A DNA stretch of 64,000 nucleotides from Pomphorhynchus laevis (taxonomy: Eukaryota; Acanthocephala; Palaeacanthocephala; Echinorhynchida; Pomphorhynchidae), in NCBI GenBank assembly GCA_012934845.2, contig WNNJ02001257.1, forward strand, positions 62,001 to 126,000, in the 5' to 3' direction. The notes under the pieces are model-generated. The model was not told the DNA's origin. It did no database searches and saw only the letters and a list, made by a program, of their open reading frames with translations. Below are positions 1 through 9,439 of this stretch, in pieces; the first letter of the stretch is position 1, and each line of letters opens with the position of its first letter. The position numbers were made by a program, and so were the translations under genes.

Positions 1-119
1 AGATGCTAACAGAGGTTAGCAAAATATCAAATAATTAATATTAATAGTCCTTCATTAAAATTCTGGTTGTCAAAACGGTATTTTTTGCTTAGATCACTAA
101 ATAATGCTTTTTATCAAAT

Positions 120-216
120 AACCTTTCGATAGAAGCCCACCTGGATGTGATTTGTACAGTTATTTATCTAACTTGCGGTTCATCTATACCGTATACGATA
201 AAGAGGTACATCCTTG
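120..216. repeat. Dispersed repeat, copy 1 (partner at 4347-4452)
   Basis: About 100 bp beginning near TTTCGATAGAAGCCCACC is repeated almost unchanged at 4347-4452. In the second copy it is directly followed by a block that lies 500 bp further on here (728-792), so the copies differ by an insertion or deletion. No coding content is visible; it is probably a fragment of a non-autonomous mobile element. Confidence 0.7.
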
Positions 217-1248
217 GTTTTTTTAAATATTACTTGTAATTTTTAACAAGCAGCTATTTATTACATACAATATACTTCATTTAGCACAAAAGTAATTATA
301 TTGTATAATATATTGTAAAATTATATTATATTGTATAATAAAACAACTTTAACTTACACCCTTAAATTTCATTAAATCACTATTTAATGTATCACTATTA
401 AATAGTGAATATTTGACAGTATTTTAATATATCAATAGGTAATTAAGTAGTTTTTATTTAATATATTACTAATCTATTCTGCTCGACACAAAAATCATAA
501 TTTTAATAGTCCTTCATCAAAATTAATGAAAAAAACAAAACAGAAAATGTTGGCTCTTTCTACAGATGACATGAGCATCGAAGAAATATCCGTTTTATCT
601 CATTACAGTTTATTCATAGAAGCTACGTTTCTGAATGGTTGTTTTAATAATGAATGCACACGTAACATTTATTTTATAGAAATATAAATTGTAAAATTTA
701 ATTAAGTTTTTGTTATTCATCTCAAATATTTGATAATTTACGTAAATTTAAATAAAAGAATTTATTATGTAATACAATGCAATAGTTTCCCACTAATCGG
801 CCCAGAATCGGATACAAGTTCGTTGTTAATAGATAACATTATCATTTCGAGATTTCGTTTTTTTTCAATTTTTTCCTGATTCTTTATGATTTAGAAAACG
901 TAGAATCTTTGATCTGATCAGTTCGAATAGGGAAAAATAAACTAGATGATTAATCGAAGAATTTTTATAAGCTAGAACCGATCCTTGAATGTAAAGAAAC
1001 TTTAGTATAACGAAGAAATACTTACCCTATTTTACCTCATTTAGCCACTTTATCTCCATTAAATCCCCTTTAACCTCTTTTAACCTTTATTGTCTCCATA
1101 ATGTTCAAATTAAAATTAATTTTCAATCCCAACGAATTTCAAATCGAAAGTTTAAAAAAGTTTTAAATAGTTGATAACGATCCATTATTGATAAAGAATG
1201 GAGCTGGATCGAGAAAAGAGGAAATGTTTTATTGATATTTCGCTAATT

Positions 1249-1309
1249 TCTGTTAGCATCTACATAAATTACTAATTTCTGAAGTAATTTCTGAAGATGC
1301 TAACAGAAA
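1249..1309. repeat. Inverted repeat with 13-bp arms
   Basis: TCTGTTAGCATCT at the left is mirrored by AGATGCTAACAGA at the right, about 35 bp apart. Related GCTAAC/GTTAGC words occur at 1-20 and 3685-3702. It may be the terminal repeats of a very small or internally deleted DNA element. Confidence 0.5.
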
Positions 1310-2030
1310 CAATAAAAAATTTCCTATTTTCTTTGATACAACTCCAATAACTCTTTAATTTGGTTTATCTTATAATCTTGATACTGTTATATATCGACGA
1401 GTCTTATATTGAAATTTAGATCACGTAAGTAAAGAAATGTTTGTTATTTCCATTAAAAATTAGATCACTTGAAATAAAAAGTGTATCATTAAGACATTAA
1501 ATTATTAATATTATAGTATATTATAGTATAATACACAATATAATTATAATATAATTATAATATTACATTAAAATATTAATATTATAGTATATTATATTAA
1601 AATATTATACTTATTAATTATATTAGTATCAAATAATTAATATAAAAAATATAAAAATTTAATAAAAAATATTTTTTAAAATTTATCTTTGAATGCTACT
1701 TATCGTCGAACACGTTAGCTTAAAAAATAAATTTCTTATATTAATGACAACATAAAAACAAGATTTTATAAAAAATAATATCTTTGTTATTAATTCTTCT
1801 ATTTCGATATAATTATGAGTGAATTTAGTTGACGATTTGCAGGAGTATCGGTTAAATTATGTCTGATCTAAGTGAGACTTTACAATAAATGTATAAGAAC
1901 TAATTTTAAGCATTAATTATTGAAAATCATTTAAGCATTAATTTTAGAAAACCTTTTTCTATAATTTCAATAATTAAATTTAAAAATAAAACTCGTTATC
2001 CACATATTATACAAAGATGAACAATGTATT

Positions 2031-2570
2031 TTAATAATATTGCCTGTTTGGCCGATTTTGCGTATTACGAAAATGGGGGTAGTATTGATGTTGTCGATAA
2101 GGATTTGACTGTAAGTTTTGTCTCCGCTCCCTTCTTCGATCATACGCTTGGTCTTGATAATTATATGATGTATGTTTGTTAGGAAACTGCTGTTGGCAAT
2201 GATATTGCTGATTCTGCTCTCCCGAAGAATCAGCGGACTTTGTGAATGATTTTCTTTGTGATACACGTATATGATGTCCATAAAGTCGCACACCGTTTAA
2301 AAGCTTAATGGCGTATGGAACGCTGCATTCGTGTTTAAATGTAATAAACGCAAAAGCTGTATTAGATCGGTTTGCGGTTTCAATTAGTCCCATTTCCTTA
2401 TCATCGGATTCAGTATTGGACTGATGTTCACCAGGCCGTACAACACATCCACCTACCAGATGTAAAGAATCAATTGGTCCCGCTTGCAGAAATAACTCAT
2501 ATACCACCATATCTGTTGCATTCGTAGGTAAACTGCCACAGTAAACTGTACGCATATCTCGGTCATCCAT
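2031..2570 (-). CDS. RBM7: RBM7/RBM11-like RRM protein
   Basis: A 179-residue protein with one RNA-recognition motif at about residues 7-105. RNP2 is TVYCGSLP and RNP1 is AFAFITFKHE. The stretch SVPYAIKLLNGVRLYGHHI matches the RRM of RBM7, the RNA-binding subunit of the nuclear exosome targeting (NEXT) complex, which acts with the helicase MTR4 and ZCCHC8 in nuclear RNA decay. The loop between beta-2 and RNP1 is expanded by about 30 polar residues compared with vertebrate RBM7. The C-terminus (residues 115-179) is low-complexity, rich in Gln, Tyr, Arg and Asn. The ATG at 2568-2570 follows a likely splice acceptor (TTTTGTAG), so an upstream exon is possible. RBM11 or another single-RRM paralogue is the alternative. 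Confidence 0.85.
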   Translation of the reverse strand: MDDRDMRTVYCGSLPTNATDMVVYELFLQAGPIDSLHLVGGCVVRPGEHQSNTESDDKEMGLIETANRSNTAFAFITFKHECSVPYAIKLLNGVRLYGHHIRVSQRKSFTKSADSSGEQNQQYHCQQQFPNKHTSYNYQDQAYDRRRERRQNLQSNPYRQHQYYPHFRNTQNRPNRQYY

Positions 2571-2744
2571 TGTCTTCGTAATCTACAAAATGATTTTGAA
2601 AGCGAATTAGAATATTAAATGCGTTTAAAATATAATCTCATATGTTAGAAGTGACTAACCGATTTTTTTAATATGATTAATGTTAAAATGCCAAACTTCA
2701 TAGTTGATGAAGCTTTGCAGTTGATAATTTTTAGCATTATTATA

Positions 2745-3037
2745 ACAAATCAAATCAGCTAACTGAGTCTTCGTATTTAATACAATTATAAAATAAACAA
2801 AACATAATAATGCTAAATCAAAATTTAATAATTAAATAATAAAATAAATAATTTGTTAGATTTTTTATAATTTAAATCAAGTTAAAATAAAAAATTTGAA
2901 ATTTAAAATAAACGTCATTTTTATGAGTTGACTAATAAATAACAGACGTTGTATCAGAAAAATAATTATAGGTCATCAGGAGGAACTGCTATGCTATCAG
3001 GTTTCGGCCCCTAAGTTTTCTACCTAACATAGCAGCG
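2745..3037 (-). repeat. Naiad-type 3'-terminal module, solo copy
   Basis: A copy of a ~300-bp module that elsewhere follows the reverse transcriptase of Naiad Penelope-like elements (44310-44620, 50820-51120). Read on the minus strand it starts with a hairpin (CTGCTATGTT ... AGCATAGCAG), continues AT-rich, and ends near GACTCAGTTAGCT. No RT remains next to it, so it is a 5'-truncated insertion. Confidence 0.7.
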
Positions 3038-3072
3038 ACAAGCTCGTTCCGCTTACAAAGAACTACAAGCTT

Positions 3073-3360
3073 ATGCCGCTTACAAAACATGAAAAAAACG
3101 TCAAAGTCATCGAAAACAATATTAATAAATCAATGGCCGATCTGCGATATTTTAAGGTGTCGAGACGCAGAGATGTAAAACGTTCAATAAATCATGTTCA
3201 AACATGTTCAAATATTATCAATATTTTAAATTTAAATGTTCAAGCAAATCATACTATTCCTGGCAAAATCGTTATTGTGGAAAGAAATGTTGCAAATTGT
3301 TTTGTATTACTTTTTAATGCAAAAGAAAAGTGTCTGAAAGTAATCGGTAATGAGCATTAA
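3073..3360 (+). CDS. Short hypothetical protein or exon
   Basis: Ninety-five codons from ATG, basic in the first half and more hydrophobic in the second (ANCFVLLFNAKEKCLKVIG). The order of basic helix, small loop and beta-strand ending in FVLLF faintly recalls the start of a CAMSAP CKK (microtubule minus-end) domain, but the second half of that domain is absent. The sequence ATCG|GTAATG at 3343-3352 could be a splice donor, so this may be one exon of a larger gene. It begins only 35 bp from the solo PLE module and could equally be a chance reading frame. I do not recognise it with confidence. Confidence 0.3.
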   Translation: MPLTKHEKNVKVIENNINKSMADLRYFKVSRRRDVKRSINHVQTCSNIINILNLNVQANHTIPGKIVIVERNVANCFVLLFNAKEKCLKVIGNEH

Positions 3361-4248
3361 TAATTTACTCTTTTATTGATCCCGTTTATATCGTGGTTAT
3401 ATGATTAGCATTGTTTTAATGTTGACTATATGGACGATTGCAAAAATTGTTACTTAAAGACAATAAATTGTGGCTTTTACCATCAATATAAATTGAAATT
3501 TCTAATTAATATTATTTAATTATAATAATCAATAACAAAAATGAACATTTTTTCATTAAAGCAATAACAAAAATGTTTTAGCATCAATATAAATTAATAT
3601 TTACTAATTAATATTATCTAATTATTAATATTTAAACAACAACAAAAATGTTTGTTGTCTAAATTCAGATTATATTTGTTTTCGCTAACAGAAGTTAGCG
3701 AAATATCAATTGTTAAAAAAATTAAATATCCGCTTATTTAGTTTCAACTATTAAATTATGTATTTCCTATTTAGCTAAACGGATGTTCATATGTCTCTTT
3801 ATTTTATATATTTTATCATTTTATTAGTAATATTGAATAATATTATTTATTAAATTTCGAAAATATACATGAAGTTTATCAAAACGTTTTGTAGTTATTT
3901 AAAACATACAATAAATACTTGAATGATAATATGATTGTAATTAAGTGTGCTGATTCCCTTAATAGATTGATCTATTTTAAATAATATTTAATTTAAATAT
4001 TAATATTTATTAATATCAAAAAATAATATTATTAAAAAAACGTTTTTCATTGTTTTACAATTATTCTTTGGCTGGAACTGATACTGACTCATTTTTATCT
4101 ATCGGTATGGATTTATCCTTGTCCACAAGGATAAATCTTGTCCACGTACGGTTACGAAAAAAACAAAAGTTATTATAACCAGATCATAACCAAACCAGAC
4201 AGTATAATCAGCATGGCATTAACACTTTATTATTCAAAATAATATTAT
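3361..4248. other. AT-rich intergenic region
   Basis: No gene seen. It contains several short TA/AT-rich repeats and an inverted GCTAAC/GTTAGC word near 3685-3702. Confidence 0.5.
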
Positions 4249-4530
4249 TTTAAATAGTTGATTATGATCCATTATCGATAAAGAATTATTAGAGCTGGAT
4301 CAAAGTAAAGAGGACATTATTTTATTGATATTTCCTTGATATTTACTCTTGATAACATTTCGATAGAAGCCCACCTGGATGTGATTTGTACAGTTATTTA
4401 TCTAATTTGCGTTTCATCTATACCGTATACGATTAAGAGGTTTATCCTTAGGTTTTATACGTTTTATTTGATAATATTCGTAAATTTAAATAAAAGAATT
4501 TATTATGTAATATAATGCAATAGTTTCCCG
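4249..4530. repeat. Mosaic dispersed repeat, copy 2
   Basis: Contiguous here are three blocks that are scattered at 120-216, 728-792 and 1168-1222: a GATCCATTAT-containing palindromic block, the CGATAGAAGCCCACC block, and the block ending ATGCAATAGTTTCCC. The palindromic block also recurs near 55318-55365. This looks like one degraded non-autonomous element; it runs straight into the 358-bp array. Confidence 0.6.
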
Positions 4531-6112
4531 ATCTGATGGTGCTGCTGGCTACCATCAGATTGTCTAGGAGTGATAACGAAGTCCGCTTTGCTTGTAATCG
4601 AACTCCGGTTTTTGGCAAAATTCTTGATTATATAAATGTAGCTTGTAAGAACAGTGTGAACCATTTAGCTCATTAATTATAAAAATGTATCCTCAAAGGA
4701 TCCTGTTAGAAAACAACGAACGACAGCAATAAAATTTCCTGCCGATTAGATTAGGATGATCCGGAAAGCACGTGGTTTGCTTAAAGAGGCTATGCCCGTG
4801 CTACCACGGCAGCGAATTCTCGGAGATGCCTTTTCGATATATCACAAGGCAGCCGAAACGACTGATGGTGGTTCACCCTACTAATGAGTGCTAACGGCTA
4901 CCATCAGATCGTCTAGGAGTGATAACGAAGTCCGCTTTGCTTGTAATCGAACTCCGGTTTTTGGCAAAATTCTTGATTATACAACTGTAGCTTGTAAGCT
5001 CCCTTAGAACAGTGTGAACCATTTATCTCTTTAATTATAAAAATGTATCCTCAAAGGATCCTGTTAGAAAACAACCAACGACAGCAATAAAATTTCCTGC
5101 CGATTAAATTAGGATGATCCGGAAAGTACGTGGTTTGCTTAAAAAGGCTATACCCATGCTACCACATTAGCGAATTCTCGGAGATGCCTTTTCGATATAT
5201 CACAAGGCAGCCGAAACGACTGATGGTAGTTCACCCTACTGATGAGTGCTGCCGGCTACCATCAGATCGTCTAGGAGTGATAACGAAGTCTGCTCTGCTT
5301 GTAATCGAACTCCGGTTTTTGGCAAAATTCTTGATTATACAACTGTAGCTTGTAAGCTCCCGTAGAACAGTGTGAACCATTTAGCTCTTTAATTATAAAA
5401 ATGTATCCTCAAAGGATCCTGTTAGAAAACAACCAACGACAGCAATAAAATTTCCTGCCGATTAAATTAGGATGATCCGGAAAGCACGTGGTTTGCTTAA
5501 AGAGGCTATGCCCATGCTACCACGTCAGCGAATTCTCGGAGATGCCTTTTCAATATATCACAAGGCAGCCAAAACGACTGATGGTAGTTCACCCTACTGA
5601 TGAGTGCTGCCGGCTACCATCAGATCGTCTAGGAGTGATAACGAAGTCTGCTCTGCTTGTAACCGAACTCCGATTTTTGGCAAAATTCTTGATTATACAA
5701 CTGTAGCTTGTAAGCTCCCGTAGAACAGTGTGAACCATTTAGCTCTTTAATTATAAAAATGTATCCTCAAAGGATCATGTTAGAAAACAACCAACGACAG
5801 CAATAAAATTTCCTGCCGCTTAAATTAGGATGATCCGGAAAGCACGTGGTTTGCTTAAAGAGGCTATCCCTATGCTACCACGGCAGCGAATTCTCGGAGA
5901 TGCCTTTTCAATATATCACAAGGCAGCCGAAGCGAGTGATGGTAGTTCACCCTACTGATGAGTGCTACCGGCTACCATCAGATCGTCTAGGAGTGATAAC
6001 GAAGTCTGCTCTGCTTGTAATCGAACTCCGGTTTTTGGCAAAATTCTTGATTATACAACTGTAGCTTGTAAGCTCCCGTAGAACAGTGTGAACCATTTAG
6101 CTCTTTAATTAT
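4530..6112 (+). repeat. 358-bp tandem array, SINE-like, with hammerhead strands
   Basis: About 4.4 head-to-tail units with an exact 358-bp spacing (the same position recurs at 4772, 5130, 5488 and 5846). Each unit carries GGCAGC-CGAAAC, then CTGATGAG-TGCTGCC, then a site ending GTC followed by TAGGAGTGA; these are the three conserved strands of a hammerhead ribozyme in permuted order. Downstream, TCTAGGAGTGATAACG and AATCGAACTCCGG resemble tRNA-type A and B boxes about 30 bp apart, suggesting a pol III-transcribed, SINE-like unit. Peptides readable in each unit (72 codons) are by-products of the repeat. A second array of the same family is at 33962-34875. Confidence 0.8.
5206..5280 (+). ncRNA. 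Hammerhead-like ribozyme, permuted strand order (best copy of first array)
   Basis: Strand B: GGCAGC (5206-5211), C, GAAA (5213-5216), then helix III 5' strand to 5229. Strand A: TTCACCCTA (5230-5238), CTGATGAG (5239-5246), TGCTGCC. Strand C: CTACCATCAG, ATCGT, C (5271) as the NUH site, then TAGGAGTGA (5272-5280). Helix II pairs GGCAGC with GCTGCC; helix III pairs ACGACTGATGGTAG with strand C (one bulged A); helix I pairs TAGG(A)GTGA with TTCACCCTA. The order B-A-C is not a circular permutation of a normal hammerhead, so folding requires a pseudoknot, a partner unit or a second molecule. Activity is inferred, not shown. Confidence 0.55.
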
Positions 6113-6429
6113 ATATACTATTATACTATATATTATATATATCGAAATTCAGTGATGCGTTCTTCTAGCAAGACAGAGCGATGATTCATTAAGTACTTTA
6201 CGAGATATTAGTTTAAGATTAAATAATGCAAAGACTTATTTGCTGGTAACCTCCAGAATTGTATTTATTATTAATAAAGAATTATAAAAGATAATAATTT
6301 AATTATAATTAATCTTTAATAAATTATATTTCATATTATTTAACAAAATAATTAATTATAAATAATTTTAATTATTTTATTAAAATTATTGTCTGAAAAC
6401 TTCCATTTACATTTCTTATTGTAAGGGAA

Positions 6430-7330
6430 GATTCTCTTTTAATTTCACGTGTACGTTTTTTCATGAGCAAAGGAAAGCTGAGTGATTTCAGACGGAGACC
6501 AATCAGGAAATATGCGACAAGTAGATGATGAGGAGAGCATTTTAAAACGCCGGGAGAGGATCGACGTTGCTTGAGTATGATCACTGATAACCACCTTTAA
6601 GAGTGAAGACGAGCTTAGATGGGAAGCAGAAACGCTTGATGTAAGGCAATGTATAGAAATTGGAAATACGCCATCGAATAGAGATTTATTATCAGCAGGT
6701 AAGATTATCGGAAGCGGAGATCGGAGCACAGAGACATCAGCATCGAGACGGCAAAGCTGTCTCGATGCTGACTCATAGGAGTCGGAGACCTCAACATTCG
6801 ATATAACAATGCACCTATAAGTGAAGAGAATCGTTTTCGTTGACGTTGGGAATCTGTAGGATTTACCGAATTAGGCTTTAATATTCTGGTTGCAGATGAA
6901 GGAAGGAAGATTACGGGTTGAATAGGAATAATTATACGAGTGCATTGGTGAAATAATAACGCTTACTTCTGAAAGAACCATAGACTCAATTGGCTGTAAA
7001 TTTATTTGAATATTAACTTGACGAACAGGTTCAATATTGCCAGAAGCTACATTGATTGTTAAAATGGGATCATAATTAGAAGAACGTTATAGAGCGCGCA
7101 ACGAGTAGGTAAATGGGAGTAATGTTGATGGATGGTAACTGAACAGTCGGACTGATACGGCGACTGAGTAGACGGACATGTAAGTGGAGCATGTCGATTA
7201 TAATTAGTTACATCTGTTTCGTTCGAGTACAAACGCTGAATTCATTTGAAGCAGAGATACCCAATGTAGTCGAAAACGCATTAATAGGCAGACTAGAATT
7301 CAGAATTTAGCGATTAAAACTCGATAGATT
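6430..7330 (-). mobile_element. L2/CR1-like LINE family G, ORF1 fragment
   Basis: On the minus strand the translation near 6500-6729 (RIFPDWSPSEITQLS and preceding residues) matches the ORF1 region of the family G copy at 19158-20060 (RIFSDCTPSEIAQLS). Weaker similarity continues to about 7320. The piece is old, in several frames, with no RT. Confidence 0.6.
6737..6771. repeat. Perfect hairpin, 13-bp arms
   Basis: TCAGCATCGAGAC and GTCTCGATGCTGA are exact reverse complements separated by 9 bases. It lies inside the LINE fragment and is not present in the related copy near 19780, so it arose locally. Confidence 0.7.
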
Positions 7331-8520
7331 TGTTAGATTGTTGTTATTACTCGAGCAATCACGATATTCATAAACATATAAGGAGCCAATTGCACTCATA
7401 TAGCCAATTGCACTCATATTCAGTAAGAAGGTGGCGCGCTGGTGCGGCAGAAGGGCTCAGATCTCTCTGGATTTGAAGCCGTAATTATTACAGAGAAGAC
7501 TCAAAGAGATCTGGTAAAATGTTGGTAAAGATATTTCTCGTACACACACGTATTAATGTTTTTCTTTCTTTTTCCTTTGACGATGTTTTGAAATTAAGAA
7601 AGTCTTTATTTTTTATTTACTGTAGTATTTGCATATGCAACGTGGCGTCCGTTCATGTTGCGTTTTGAATGCTTTCACATTTTGCAATGATTGCCGATAA
7701 TTGCCATAAGAACAATAAGTATTAGATTGGGGTCAATATCATTTATTGGATATGTTTATAGACAATGAAGACACTTTGAGACTAATTTTGCGTGATAGTT
7801 TACTTGAGAGACATGCGTACGCTTAGAAATTCTCCGCAAACGTATTCCTGTAGAGATGTGTAATTATTAATATTTTATAAAAATAGAAAATTCAATATTT
7901 TTATTTCAATCATAAACATTTCACGTTTCGGAGAAGGAATTTGTCTTTGACGGGTATCACCCAATGTGACTAGAATCTATAGCAAAAAGAATTCAAGTCG
8001 TTTACGTCCATATGCATTAGTATATGCCAGCATTTCGCTAACATTCAACGAACGAACATCACTATTACTTTACAGAGCACGCATCCGTCGAATATCTTGT
8101 CGCGGTTATAAGCAAATCTGACGGGTATGTTTGGGAGAATTAAAGTATAATCTAAGAGAAAACCAACAAACTGCTCTAGATATATGCAATTCATTTTGAT
8201 TTATATTGTTAATATCTTAATTTACAACAAAGTGTTTGCTTACGAAATTAATAATTACTTATTTAAAATAATGATTCACATTTGTGAAGATTTTTGGGAT
8301 AAATGTAGTCTTTAATATGTAACAGCTAAACAAGGCAGGGTCTGGTAACATAAGCTTAGTTAACAAAGTCATGTATGAAAATATATGAGTAACATTTATA
8401 TCGAATTAATACATCTGAACTATAGCGGGAATTTTATTATAAAATATTACAGAAATATATAAAAAATTCAATCACTCTTTATTGGTCACTAACTATATTT
8501 ACTAAACTACGGAACTTTGA
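7331..8520. other. Intergenic, no gene seen
   Basis: AT-rich sequence downstream of the FRS2-like gene; part must be its 3' UTR. A direct repeat of CCAATTGCACTCATAT occurs near 7385-7420. No ORF with recognisable content. Confidence 0.5.
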
Positions 8521-9063
8521 TTAAAAGTCATTGTCACACGGACGGGAATTGTGAGGCATGGATAACAGACACTGAGTGGCAATTGAATCAATGCGAGTAT
8601 ACATCTGATTAGGTGTTAGGTCAACATAATTAAGATATTCAGATGTATCGTTTATCATAGTTGAATCTGCTTGATATGGAGGTGGTGGTGATTGATGCTC
8701 AATAACGGGTTGGTTGTCAATTCCACAATCTTCGGTTATTTTATCAATACACTCTGTTAATTGCTTAGCATAATCGCATATGAAACTTACGAAGCATGTA
8801 CCACTTTGATTACAGAATGTTGAACTTAGTTCGAGTAGAAATATTTTGTCACGTGAACCATATCGGCGAATCGATTTAATTGGTACCACAACATGTTTAT
8901 CCTTGCGTTTAACGATTAATTCATCAGCGATCATAGTAATGATACAATTACCAGGGGAAATGTCATCCTTACCTGGCCAGTTTAGTAGTCGAGCTTCAAA
9001 TGTACATTCAGAAGCGTTTATATTTTGATTAGCTCGCTTGTAATGCAAAATACCGTTACCCAT
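8521..9063 (-). CDS. FRS2-like docking adaptor with PTB domain
   Basis: A 180-residue protein beginning MGNG, compatible with N-myristoylation at Gly2 as in FRS2. Residues ~15-115 form an IRS-type phosphotyrosine-binding domain: strands around ELIVKRKDKHVVVPIKSIRR, then the family signature RRYG, then CFVSFICDYAKQLTECIDKI as the C-terminal helix. FRS2 proteins couple FGF/neurotrophin receptors to Grb2/Ras at the plasma membrane. The tail has a PPPPY motif and EYLNYVDL, where Y-L-N is a Grb2 SH2-type pYxN site, plus MYTRI. Vertebrate FRS2 is around 500 residues, so this is a strongly shortened form or the 3' exon set of a longer one. The start is an ATG with the Gly2 context. DOK-type adaptors are the alternative, but they carry an N-terminal PH domain, which is not seen. 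Confidence 0.75.
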   Translation of the reverse strand: MGNGILHYKRANQNINASECTFEARLLNWPGKDDISPGNCIITMIADELIVKRKDKHVVVPIKSIRRYGSRDKIFLLELSSTFCNQSGTCFVSFICDYAKQLTECIDKITEDCGIDNQPVIEHQSPPPPYQADSTMINDTSEYLNYVDLTPNQMYTRIDSIATQCLLSMPHNSRPCDNDF

Positions 9064-9438
9064 AAGTATTGTTATATTTCATTCAACGAGAGTTCATCTA
9101 TAAATATTAAAATATGAACATAAATATAATTAAACAATTCAAAATAAGCTTGCATTTTATATAAATTATTTTTAAGAGAATATTTTTGATTCGTATTTGA
9201 TAATATTAATTTTATAAAATATTCGTATTAAATAATTTTTATCAAATATTTAAAATCAGTATTCATATCAAATACTTAAAAATCAATATTTTGGAGTTGA
9301 AAAGCAAGCAGCTTTTAATGTACCAGATCAGTTAACTAAGTCTACGGATTTTGTACAATATATAAATAAAAATGAGAGATATTTTAATCATAAGATTTTA
9401 TATAATTTAGATTTATTGCGATCCATCTCCAAGATCAC
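9064..9438. other. AT-rich intergenic
   Basis: Upstream of the FRS2-like gene; no gene seen. A fragment near 9325-9350 (AACTAAGTCTACGGATTTTG) resembles the outer end of the Naiad 3' module. Confidence 0.5.
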
Positions 9439-9439
9439 A

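Larger units (their letters stand above)
1..1960. other. AT-rich non-coding region
   Basis: No convincing coding sequence. It holds short mosaic repeats shared with 4249-4530: a stretch near 120-216 recurs at 4347-4452, 728-792 recurs at 4462-4530, and 1168-1222 recurs near 4249-4312. The left edge (1-20) carries a copy of the GCTAAC/GTTAGC motif that also forms the inverted repeat at 1249-1309. The rest is simple AT-rich DNA. Confidence 0.6.

Noticed and set aside
4900-5060. Genuine tRNA gene suggested by the box-like words in the 358-bp unit
   Set aside because: A- and B-box similarity only; no acceptor stem or anticodon arm folds, so at most tRNA-derived.
5130-6064. Three 72-codon ORFs with near-identical peptides
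   Set aside because: They repeat at exactly 358 bp because the DNA is a tandem array carrying ribozyme strands; there is no evidence of selection on protein.
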